A DNA stretch of 41,287 nt from an uncultured Clostridia bacterium. Its GTDB lineage: Bacteria > Bacillota > Clostridia > Christensenellales > UBA1242. Every line of letters starts with the position of its first letter. The stretch's first letter is position 1. Positions 24,051-32,548 of the stretch are shown here, piece after piece. The DNA is taken from positions 1 to 41,287 of the forward strand of contig CALWTE010000011.1 in the NCBI GenBank assembly GCA_944384375.1, read 5' to 3'. The notes under the pieces are model-generated. The model saw only the letters and a program-made list of their open reading frames with translations, ran no database searches and was not told where the DNA came from. The position numbers were made by a program, and so were the translations under genes.

Positions 24051-24605
24051 TTAGTCATTAAAAATATTAATAATTTTTTTCTTTTTTTGTTTAGCATAAT
24101 TAAAGGCAAGCGCCGTCCCTGATTTTGGCTGATAAAACGACAAACTATGTTTAGAACTTTTACGTTTTTCAGGTTTATAACTTTCATTATAAAAAAAGAT
24201 ACATAAATTGCTGTCATTTATCATTGCTTGATTTCTCTCTACAAAACCCGCTTTCCCAGCAGTCCATTTATTTTTAAATTCAACTTCTTCTTCAAAGCCA
24301 AGCAAGTTTACTTGTCTTTTTTCAAAATAGCCAAAAACATATTCCCAGTGTTCACGTTCGCACTCCAATATACAACTTTCGCTTTTACATGTATAGCATT
24401 TTCTTTGAATAAAAGGAAATTTGTCTTTAAGTTCTGTAACGATTTTATGGCATAAAAAATCAAAATTACTACGACTACCGAATAAAAAAACATGGACATT
24501 TTCATTTACAATTAAATTTTCAATCAAACTTTTTAGTTTTTCAACCTTCCCTACTTCAAGTTTTGCGTTCCTATGACCTATAAAACAAACTGACTTTTTA
24601 CACAT
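24051..24605 (-). CDS. SLOG-superfamily protein (DUF1273/YpsA-like)
   Basis: 184 residues with a Rossmann-like SLOG pattern: CFIGHR (7-12), VHVFLFGSRSNFDFL (37-51), ERNQAMINDSNLCIFFYN (123-140) and SGTALAFNYAKQKKKKIINI (162-181). SLOG domains bind nucleotide-derived ligands and are common in phage-conflict systems; ligand and role here are unknown. An unusual cluster Cys70, Cys73, Cys78, Cys82 could bind zinc. The ATG at 24605 lies inside a 24-base palindrome that also contains the ribosome site. Divergent from a small HTH protein with three shared operators, suggesting tight repression. Confidence 0.8.
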   Translation of the reverse strand: MCKKSVCFIGHRNAKLEVGKVEKLKSLIENLIVNENVHVFLFGSRSNFDFLCHKIVTELKDKFPFIQRKCYTCKSESCILECEREHWEYVFGYFEKRQVNLLGFEEEVEFKNKWTAGKAGFVERNQAMINDSNLCIFFYNESYKPEKRKSSKHSLSFYQPKSGTALAFNYAKQKKKKIINIFND

Positions 24606-24627
24606 ATTTACGAAACTCCGTAAATAT
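24604..24627. promoter_or_regulatory. Operator A of the SLOG-HTH module
   Basis: Perfect 9-base arms ATATTTACG and CGTAAATAT around AAACTC. It covers the start codon and the ACGGAG ribosome site of the SLOG gene and touches its -10 box, so it could act on DNA or mRNA. Confidence 0.8.
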
Positions 24628-24654
24628 TATAATAAAATTAATTCAATTTGGCAA
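24626..24654 (-). promoter_or_regulatory. Leftward promoter of the SLOG gene
   Basis: On the minus strand TTGCCA (24654-24649), 17 bases, TATAAT (24631-24626). The -10 box abuts operator A. Confidence 0.75.
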
Positions 24655-24660
24655 CAATAT

Positions 24661-24676
24661 TTACGAAACTTCGTAA
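24661..24676. promoter_or_regulatory. Operator B of the SLOG-HTH module
   Basis: TTACGAAACTTCGTAA: perfect 7-base arms with a 2-base centre. It lies where the -35 region of the rightward HTH promoter would be (possible -10 TAATAT at 24687-24692). Confidence 0.75.
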
Positions 24677-24704
24677 GACTTATTTTTAATATACAAGTAA
24701 AATT

Positions 24705-24722
24705 TTTACGAAATATCGTTAC
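24705..24722. promoter_or_regulatory. Operator C of the SLOG-HTH module, imperfect
   Basis: TTTACGAAATATCGTTAC shares TTTACGAAA with operators A and B. It runs into the ACGGAG ribosome site of the HTH gene. Confidence 0.6.
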
Positions 24723-24736
24723 GGAGTTAAGCAATT

Positions 24737-24976
24737 ATGGATATAGATAAAGCAATACGCACAAGAATAAACGAGATATTAGAAGAAAAGCAAACAACGT
24801 TAACCGCCTTATGTTTGGACTCTAATTTAACACCATCAACAATGTTTGACTTTATGTCTGGCAAAAGCAAATGCCCAAAAGTTATTACTATTAAGAAGTT
24901 ATGCTCTGGTGCTGGTATAACTTTAAAAGACTTTTTTGATAGGGACTATTTTAACGACACAGACGATGTGTATTAA
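24737..24976 (+). CDS. HTH repressor of the SLOG module
   Basis: 79 residues. A helix-turn-helix of the Cro/CI (XRE) type spans most of the protein: IDKAIRTRINEILEEKQTTL, then LTPSTMFDFMSGKSKCPKVI (recognition helix region) and IKKLCSGAGITLKDFFD. The acidic tail is DRDYFNDTDDVY. ACGGAG precedes the ATG by ten bases and is part of a TTACG half-site. Divergent from the SLOG gene; three related palindromes between them make it the probable repressor of both. A terminator follows. Confidence 0.88.
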   Translation: MDIDKAIRTRINEILEEKQTTLTALCLDSNLTPSTMFDFMSGKSKCPKVITIKKLCSGAGITLKDFFDRDYFNDTDDVY

Positions 24977-25055
24977 ACATATTTGCTATCAGCAAGTTTT
25001 TATAAATTCTTATAATAATTTGAAAATCTTGATTTTGAGTAAATACGAAAAGAAA

Positions 25056-25080
25056 AAAGGCTTACGTATAGTAAACCTTT
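25056..25080 (+). terminator. Probable terminator of the HTH gene
   Basis: AAAGG-C-TTAC (25056-25064) pairs with GTAA-A-CCTTT (25071-25080) with one mismatch. The T-run is weak. The remaining 25081-25240 spacer is AT-rich without visible genes. Confidence 0.45.
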
Positions 25081-25244
25081 ATAGTTAATGTTGATTTTTG
25101 CAATATAAACTTAAAATTTTTAATTGTAATAATTATTTATACTAAAAATTAACTAAATTTAAAAATCTTCTTAATCAAAAATCTTAAATTTTGTCTATTT
25201 GTATATGAAAAACCTATTCTAGTTTATTTATTTAAATTAATAAA

Positions 25245-25279
25245 AAAAGGAACTTTGCTATTTTTGTAAAGTTCCTTTT
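25245..25279 (-). terminator. groEL terminator
   Basis: AAAAGGAACTTT (25245-25256) pairs exactly with AAAGTTCCTTTT (25268-25279); read leftward it is followed by a T-run. Confidence 0.85.
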
Positions 25280-25340
25280 CTTGCTGGTTCCAAATTATAT
25301 TAACCTTAATCACTTTTTCAATTTAAAAACTTAACCTAGC

Positions 25341-27277
<1,937 letters not shown>

Positions 27278-27562
27278 CTATTTAATTTTTGCCAAAATGT
27301 CTGATTGACGCAAAATTATGTAGTCTTCGCCATTGAACTTAAACTCGCTACCCGCATACTTAGGGTATAGAATTTTATCGCCCACGGAAACCACCATTTC
27401 AATTTCCTTGCCGTCTATTACACCGCCAGGGCCAACCGCCAGAACTTCGGCAACTTGCGGTTTTTCCTGAGAGTTCCCAGGCAACAAAATACCGCTTGCT
27501 GTCGTCTGTTCGGCTTCCGCTTGCTTTATCACAATTCTATCAAATAATGGTTCAATTTTCAT
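27278..27562 (-). CDS. groES: Co-chaperonin GroES (Hsp10)
   Basis: 94 residues, full length. IEPLFDRIVIKQAEAEQTTA with the mobile loop ASGILLPGNSQEKPQ, AEVLAVGPGG and DKILYPKYAGSEFKFNGEDYIILRQSDILA are all typical. Caps the GroEL ring. GAGGTGA precedes the ATG. Transcribed leftward towards groEL but with a 317-base gap. Divergent from a SPOR-like membrane protein; no CIRCE or CtsR operator was recognised in the 138-base divergent region. Confidence 0.98.
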   Translation of the reverse strand: MKIEPLFDRIVIKQAEAEQTTASGILLPGNSQEKPQVAEVLAVGPGGVIDGKEIEMVVSVGDKILYPKYAGSEFKFNGEDYIILRQSDILAKIK

Positions 27563-27700
27563 ATTCGCTCACCTCTTTTTAGATTAAAAAAGTTTGCTTC
27601 TTTACAAACTACATATATTTTAACACACAATTTGAATTTTGTAACCAGTTTGAGACACTTTTTTTGAAATATTTTGCAAGTTTTTTACATATTTTAAACT

Positions 27701-28492
27701 ATGAAATATAAAAAGCCTTATATAGAAGTAACCGTAATTCCCAAAAAGTTCAGTAAAAGTTTGAAGTTTGTGGGCTTCGTGTTGATTTGCGCTATTGCTT
27801 TGGGCTTGATTACTTATGGAATCGTGGCGCTAGTGAAGATTTTTAGCGGGAATAAAATCGGCGGAAACGAAATTTTTTGCGTTTATATTATGTTAGACGC
27901 AACCGATAATCAAAGCGCCGAAAACGAAACAAGCGAACTCAAAGCCCGAGGAGGAGCGGGCGTGGCGATTAGAATAGATGATGGTTTTGGGGCTGTTTTG
28001 GCGGTATATACCAGCAACAGCGATGCCGAAACGGTCGTTACGCAATTAAAAGTGCAAAATTTTAATGCTAAGATTTTTTCCATTAACACACCTACCATAA
28101 GACTAGACAACCTAGACGCCGAGCAAAAAGAAATTGCCCAAAATATCAATGAAAAATATTTTGAAACAATAGAATCTTTATATGATATATCTACCAAACT
28201 TGATACAAATATCCTAACTGAAAGCCAGGCGGTTATGCGAATTAATGAACTTGCTTTACTGTGGACACAGCGTGCAGAAAATATTGCATATAAAATAGAC
28301 ACTTCTCAAAATTCGGACAAAGACAGCACCCCGCACCCACTCTACGCGACATATAATTTGGCACTATCTGTCGCCAGCCAGTTAAACTACTTAGCCACCG
28401 AAAACACGCACTCGGACAGCCTAAAAACTTTTGTTAGCGTAATTAGACAAGTGAATTATACTTTGGTTACCATTGATGTTGAGCCGAAATAA
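27701..28492 (+). CDS. SPOR-like domain single-pass membrane protein
   Basis: 263 residues. A short basic cytoplasmic start, one membrane helix (about 22-48, LKFVGFVLICAIALGLITYG) and an outside domain. Residues 58-128 resemble a SPOR fold (IFCVYIMLDATDN, ARGGAGVAIRIDDGFGAVLAVY, DAETVVTQLKVQNFNAKIF), which binds peptidoglycan, as in Clostridial envelope and sporulation proteins. The remaining 130 residues are helical and unassigned. No clear ribosome site precedes the ATG, so it may be a leaderless or weakly translated mRNA. Divergent from groES. Confidence 0.7.
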   Translation: MKYKKPYIEVTVIPKKFSKSLKFVGFVLICAIALGLITYGIVALVKIFSGNKIGGNEIFCVYIMLDATDNQSAENETSELKARGGAGVAIRIDDGFGAVLAVYTSNSDAETVVTQLKVQNFNAKIFSINTPTIRLDNLDAEQKEIAQNINEKYFETIESLYDISTKLDTNILTESQAVMRINELALLWTQRAENIAYKIDTSQNSDKDSTPHPLYATYNLALSVASQLNYLATENTHSDSLKTFVSVIRQVNYTLVTIDVEPK

Positions 28493-28567
28493 GTAAATAA
28501 AAAACTAATTTTTAATAATTATCTAATATAATGACTGTTGCCAAAAACTATAATTTAAGAAAATTTA

Positions 28568-28650
28568 TTGCATCAAATTATAATTTTTTGCATCAAACAA
28601 CATAAAATTACGCAAAAAAGTAAGATAATATATTGTTTTATTGCATCAAA
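28568..28650 (+). promoter_or_regulatory. Three TTGCATCAAA repeats before fic
   Basis: TTGCATCAAA occurs at 28568-28577, 28588-28597 and 28641-28650. The first two are exactly 20 bases apart, so on the same helix face; the third sits in the promoter spacer. Probable binding sites for a regulator, perhaps the wing-helix end of Fic itself. Confidence 0.65.
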
Positions 28651-28661
28651 TGTGGTATAAT
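28633..28661 (+). promoter_or_regulatory. fic promoter
   Basis: TTGTTT (28633-28638), 17 bases containing one TTGCATCAAA repeat, TATAAT (28656-28661); 30 bases before the start codon. Confidence 0.7.
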
Positions 28662-28690
28662 AATGCAAAAAAACATAAAAGGGCGATAAT

Positions 28691-29731
28691 ATGAAAACTT
28701 TTAATTATAGCATTTTTAAAGAAGCAAAATGGGATAACGAAATTTTGAGTAGTGTAGCAAAGATAAATGAATTTAAAGGCAAACAATCAAATTTAAACTT
28801 TTTAAATAAAGCAAAAATTACTAAATTAATGGATAATGCAAACATTCAAAGCACTATTTTTTCTAATAAAATAGAAGGCATTATTACAACAAGTACCCGC
28901 ATTAAACAAATTTATGCTAACAAAAGTCAACCTAAAAACCGAGATGAGTGCGAAATTTTAGGTTATAGAGATGCTTTAAAGACAATTAATGAAAATTATG
29001 AATATATACCATTAAAAAGTTCTTATATTTTACAATTGCACAGAGATCTTTTTAAATACTCATACAAACAAGGGGGCAGTTTTAAAAATCAACAAAATTA
29101 TATTACCGAGACAAAAGCAGATGGCTCAAAATTTGTTCGTTTCACGCCTTTAGAGCCTAGTGCCACACCAGATGCTATGGACAATCTTTGTCTTGAATTC
29201 AATTTAGCCACAAGTAGTTTAGACGTAGAACCTTTAATATTAATACCTGTTTTTATCGTCGATTTTTTATGTATTCACCCTTTTAATGACGGAAACGGCA
29301 GAATTAGTCGCTTGCTTACTGATTTGTTATTATATAAATTTGGTTATTTTGTAGGGAAATATATTTCAATAGAAAAGATTATTGATGAAACAAAAGAAGT
29401 ATATTATCAAGCATTATTTGACAGTTCTTTCAACTGGTACGAAAATTGCAATGATTATACACCTTTTATAAAATACTTTTTGCACATTTTACTAAAATCT
29501 CATAAGACACTCATGGAACAATTATTAAACTTAGAAAATGAAAAACTTACCGCTGTTGAACAAGTAGAAAAAGCCATTTCAACTATTTATGGTAAATTTA
29601 GCAAAAAAAATATTATAGAACTTTGTCCACTGTTAAGTGAAACATCTATAGAACGAGCATTAAAGGAACTAATCACTGCACGAAAAATAAAAAAATACGG
29701 CGACAAGAAAGCAACATATTATACTAAGTAA
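28691..29731 (+). CDS. Fic-family AMP-transferase, class II
   Basis: 346 residues. The catalytic motif HPFNDGNGRISR (196-207) is complete, with His196 as base. An N-terminal inhibitory motif SNKIEG (58-63, the S/TxxxEG/N form) marks a self-inhibited class II Fic, whose Glu62 would block ATP binding. A Fic_N-type region occupies the first 110 residues and a winged-helix-like end about 285-346 (SKKNIIELCPLLSETSIERALKEL). Such proteins transfer AMP to targets such as gyrase or translation GTPases; the target here is unknown. GGGCGA lies before the ATG. Three repeats in its promoter suggest autoregulation. Confidence 0.92.
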   Translation: MKTFNYSIFKEAKWDNEILSSVAKINEFKGKQSNLNFLNKAKITKLMDNANIQSTIFSNKIEGIITTSTRIKQIYANKSQPKNRDECEILGYRDALKTINENYEYIPLKSSYILQLHRDLFKYSYKQGGSFKNQQNYITETKADGSKFVRFTPLEPSATPDAMDNLCLEFNLATSSLDVEPLILIPVFIVDFLCIHPFNDGNGRISRLLTDLLLYKFGYFVGKYISIEKIIDETKEVYYQALFDSSFNWYENCNDYTPFIKYFLHILLKSHKTLMEQLLNLENEKLTAVEQVEKAISTIYGKFSKKNIIELCPLLSETSIERALKELITARKIKKYGDKKATYYTK

Positions 29732-30111
29732 TTAATTTTTAGTAGTTAAGTCGCAAAAAACAGCGTTTTAACTGCATTTTTTAGGTACTATGCATCGTTT
29801 TTTAAAATTTTATAAATTTTATTTGTTTAAACTTTTCTTAATTTTATGATTTTATTGTGTTTAATTTTATAATAATTCTTTGCATTTAATTTTAAAATAC
29901 TTTAATTTTTAATTTTGCAATAATTTTATTGTATTTAATTTTGCAATAATTCTATATAGAGAAAAAAGATTATAAATTAAAAAGTTATCCACAAAACACA
30001 CAAACTAGTGGATAACTTTTTTGATTATTTTCCTGAATATTTCATTAAAATGTTATTAAATTTTATTGAGTTTATTTTATCATTTAATTTTTATATTAAA
30101 ATCAACTATAA
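29732..30111. other. Repeat-rich intergenic region after fic
   Basis: No gene. It holds GGTACTATGCAT at 29784-29795 next to AACTGCATTTTTTAGG (also at 4892), AT-rich repeats built on TTTAATTTTGCAATAATT (29913-29950), and the terminator at 29979-30022. Confidence 0.6.
29979..30022. terminator. Strong terminator carrying a DnaA-box sequence
   Basis: AAAAAGTTATCCAC (29979-29992) pairs exactly with GTGGATAACTTTTT (30008-30021), with T- and A-runs suiting both strands. The left arm contains TTATCCACA (29985-29993), the DnaA consensus. Confidence 0.85.
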
Positions 30112-30879
30112 TTAAAAATACAATTGTTCTTCTCTTTCCTTTAATTCTGTCAAGGCCTTCTTGTCAAACATTGATTTGCTGACCGCCTTCTCTAATTCGG
30201 GAATTTGCGTGTACAGAGAATTTGGTTTTGATAAATTATTTTTAATACTTTCCCTATCAAAATTAAACAACCCTAATTCTAGCACTTCGGCAAAATCACA
30301 ATATGCATCTAGTAAACTCATGTCCTTTACTGGTACCGTCAAATAGGTGTCCTTTACAGAATCTCTCTTTTTTGCCCCAGCGAACCAAGATTCTCCATCT
30401 CTTACAAAAAATTTTTTATTTTTATCTTCTGAACATGATATAACATAATCATGTTGATATTCGTAATAATCGTCTTGATTGTCTAAAATCCAAGTTTTGC
30501 CTGTTAATTTGGTTAAATTTTCTACAAGATTTCCCACAAAAACTGCAGGGTTTGAAATAACACAATCAAACAAATGTGAACTCACAGACTTTGCTTCATC
30601 ACAAAGTTCGTTATTACAATCATTAATTTTTGACTCGCAATAACTCAAAATTTGATATGCCTGAATTGACTCAAAATCATTTTCAAAATCATTATCCGTA
30701 AAACCATAATCTTCTAAATTTTGGAGAATGTTATCCATACAACTTTGCAGTTCCCCCACACTCTCGTCCATGTCTTCTAACCATTTATTTTGTTCGTGAA
30801 TGGAGTCAGCCGCTTCAGTAATAATTCCCATATCGTCATTAGATAAAATCAACTCTAATTTTTCTTGTAAGTTTAACAT
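30112..30879 (-). CDS. Unknown 255-aa acidic helical protein
   Basis: GAGGTAG precedes the ATG, and a terminator lies just past the stop, so the gene is real. The first 115 residues form acidic helices with heptad spacing (DSIHEQNKWLEDMDESVGEL, then CMDNILQNLEDYGF), followed by a mixed domain with aromatic residues (NQDDYYEYQHDYVISCSEDK, DGESWFAGAKKRD). No membrane segment or signal peptide. Seven cysteines lie in the first two thirds without a metal pattern. I do not recognise a family. Confidence 0.75.
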   Translation of the reverse strand: MLNLQEKLELILSNDDMGIITEAADSIHEQNKWLEDMDESVGELQSCMDNILQNLEDYGFTDNDFENDFESIQAYQILSYCESKINDCNNELCDEAKSVSSHLFDCVISNPAVFVGNLVENLTKLTGKTWILDNQDDYYEYQHDYVISCSEDKNKKFFVRDGESWFAGAKKRDSVKDTYLTVPVKDMSLLDAYCDFAEVLELGLFNFDRESIKNNLSKPNSLYTQIPELEKAVSKSMFDKKALTELKEREEQLYF

Positions 30880-30995
30880 ACACTACCTCATTACATAATT
30901 TATTACAGAATTATAACATACTATATTTTTACTGTCAATAACGAAAAAATAGTAATATTGTAATAAAAGTAAACATTTTATATCAATATATAAAA

Positions 30996-31024
30996 CAAAA
31001 AGCCCTTTTAATAAAAGGCTTTAT
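30996..31024. terminator. Terminator-like hairpin
   Basis: AAAGCCCTTTT pairs with AAAAGGCTTT with one unpaired base across AAT. It lies between two leftward genes and, read leftward, ends the 31-kb membrane operon. Confidence 0.65.
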
Positions 31025-31133
31025 TTGTATTAATCACGAGTGTTTCCGTTTGTGAATTATCTATATTGTTGTCTTTTGTTTTATTCGCTTGAATGTTGGT
31101 TTCCTTTATATTATTTGATTGAGAGTTAGCTGA
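31025..31133 (-). pseudogene. Decayed C-terminal tail duplicate of the adjacent gene
   Basis: In the same frame as the gene ending at 31167, after several in-frame stops, an open stretch begins at 31133 and encodes NSQSNNIKETNIQANKTKDN and on to a stop near 31023. It repeats the last 25 residues of the live gene (NSQSNNIKENNSQTTSTKDD). The DNA of the two copies (about 31100-31127 and 31220-31247) is almost identical. It is probably a former longer tail or a tandem duplication cut off by stop mutations. Confidence 0.6.
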
Positions 31134-31166
31134 TTAAATGCTTTATATTAATCAGTTTTACGTTTA

Positions 31167-31874
31167 TTAATTTTCTGCCATATTATCGTCTTTTGTGCTA
31201 GTCGTTTGAGAGTTATTTTCTTTTATATTATTTGATTGAGAGTTAGTTTCTTCGGTTTTTTCGCCACTGTTTAAAGTTTCGCTAGCAGAATTTACTTCTG
31301 CAACTACTTCTTTTTGGGCTTTGTCTTTTTGTTTTTTTACTGGTTTTTCTACTAGGTTTTCCACTTTTCTCTCGCTGTTTATTTTTTCCTTATTCTTTGA
31401 TTGAATAAAAGCGATTAAACTCACTACCATTCCATAACCAAATACAATTATAAATGGAATCATCGCATAGCCTAGATTATAAAGTAGCGGTTTTTCAATA
31501 TTTACAGTTGAATAAGCGATATCACTAACTGAGTTTCCGACATCTAAATCATAATTATCAAGTGAAACACTTGTGACACCTTGACCTGCCTCATAATCCC
31601 AGTAATATGTCAATGTTTCTATAATATTATCGTTTGTATCATATACATCAATCATTATTTTTACATCATTTACTTGATTTTTTAAATTATTGTTATATGC
31701 ATACTCTATGTTATAATATCCCCAACCATTAGAGAGTCCTTCGTTTGTAATTTCCATTTTCAAAAATGGTACTTTATAACCCAAAACTAATAAAATTATC
31801 ATTGCAACTACAAAAATAATAGTAAAGGCTGATGAAACACCTAATTTGGTAATTATTTTAGTTTTTTCCTGCAT
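31167..31874 (-). CDS. Two-helix membrane protein with disordered tail
   Basis: 235 residues. Helix 1 at about 14-34 (AFTIIFVVAMIILLVLGY), an outside beta-rich domain of about 100 residues (WGYYNIEYAYNNN, IMIDVYDTNDNIIETLTYYW), helix 2 at about 137-160 (YAMIPFIIVFGYGMVVSLIAF) and a long charged, Asn/Ser/Gln/Thr-rich cytoplasmic tail. Its start overlaps the upstream gene's end by 17 bases, so the two are translationally coupled. No family recognised. The tail is repeated, decayed, just downstream. Confidence 0.78.
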   Translation of the reverse strand: MQEKTKIITKLGVSSAFTIIFVVAMIILLVLGYKVPFLKMEITNEGLSNGWGYYNIEYAYNNNLKNQVNDVKIMIDVYDTNDNIIETLTYYWDYEAGQGVTSVSLDNYDLDVGNSVSDIAYSTVNIEKPLLYNLGYAMIPFIIVFGYGMVVSLIAFIQSKNKEKINSERKVENLVEKPVKKQKDKAQKEVVAEVNSASETLNSGEKTEETNSQSNNIKENNSQTTSTKDDNMAEN

Positions 31875-32322
31875 TTTCCACCTCGCTAGCCTCTTTGTTT
31901 TGCTTGCGACTCAAACATAAAGAAGCAATTTTAGCACCCAAAAGTAACACAACAGCAGCCAAAAGTTGTATCTCAATACTCATATGAGATACATAAACAG
32001 ATAAGTAAGTACTATTAGAGCGAACTGGGTCATATGACATTGCAATAAATACTATAAAAGTAACAATGCTAGCCACATAAAGAATAATTTCTAGTAGATT
32101 TGCCTTGCGTTTTGCAAAAAAGTTATAAATTATCACACAAGTTAAAATTAATACAAAGGCAAGCAACACCCAGTTTGTAGTGCTAAAAAATGAATGAAAT
32201 TCTCCCGTAGGACTATAATATAATAAATTAGGAACTATTGCAAATAGCCCTGTAAATAAAGTTACAAAAGCCAAAATGTAAATAATGCCTATAACTTTTT
32301 GTTTTAAATCTAAATTTTCCAT
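31858..32322 (-). CDS. Four-helix membrane protein
   Basis: 154 residues with four hydrophobic helices (about 9-30, 47-67, 77-96 and 113-136), a periplasm-facing loop after the first, and a Lys/Glu/Asn-rich tail. AGGGGG precedes the ATG. First gene of a two-gene operon with the two-helix protein, which it overlaps by 17 bases. The layout (multi-helix protein plus tailed partner) parallels the SHOCT operon at 16.6-19.7 kb, but no SHOCT module is seen here. Function unknown. Confidence 0.78.
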   Translation of the reverse strand: MENLDLKQKVIGIIYILAFVTLFTGLFAIVPNLLYYSPTGEFHSFFSTTNWVLLAFVLILTCVIIYNFFAKRKANLLEIILYVASIVTFIVFIAMSYDPVRSNSTYLSVYVSHMSIEIQLLAAVVLLLGAKIASLCLSRKQNKEASEVENAGKN

Positions 32323-32476
32323 ATTTTTCCCCCTTTGTCTTAATATACCATAATTCTAACAGTAAGTAAATAAAAACAGACAAATTTAACCAAAAAAATA
32401 TTGTTTATGTTATTTTTTTAGTATTTTTTTGCTATTTTTTTGCTATTTTTATTATATTTTTATAAATTAAAATATA

Positions 32477-32521
32477 AGTACTATGCAGTAGTTAATTATG
32501 TATGGTGCTATGCATAGTACT
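32477..32521. repeat. GTACTATGCA inverted repeat
   Basis: AGTACTATGCA (32477-32487) pairs exactly with TGCATAGTACT (32511-32521) over a 23-base loop. Same motif as at 8182-8203 and 29784-29795. It lies in the 32323-32548 spacer, which is otherwise AT-rich and empty, between two leftward transcription units, where it may terminate the MBG gene. Confidence 0.7.
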
Positions 32522-32548
32522 GTAAAATTTAATGTTTTTTAGTGTGTT

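Noticed and set aside
24005..24505. Additional small leftward frames within the SLOG gene
   Set aside because: They are out-of-frame shadows of the SLOG reading frame, without ribosome sites.
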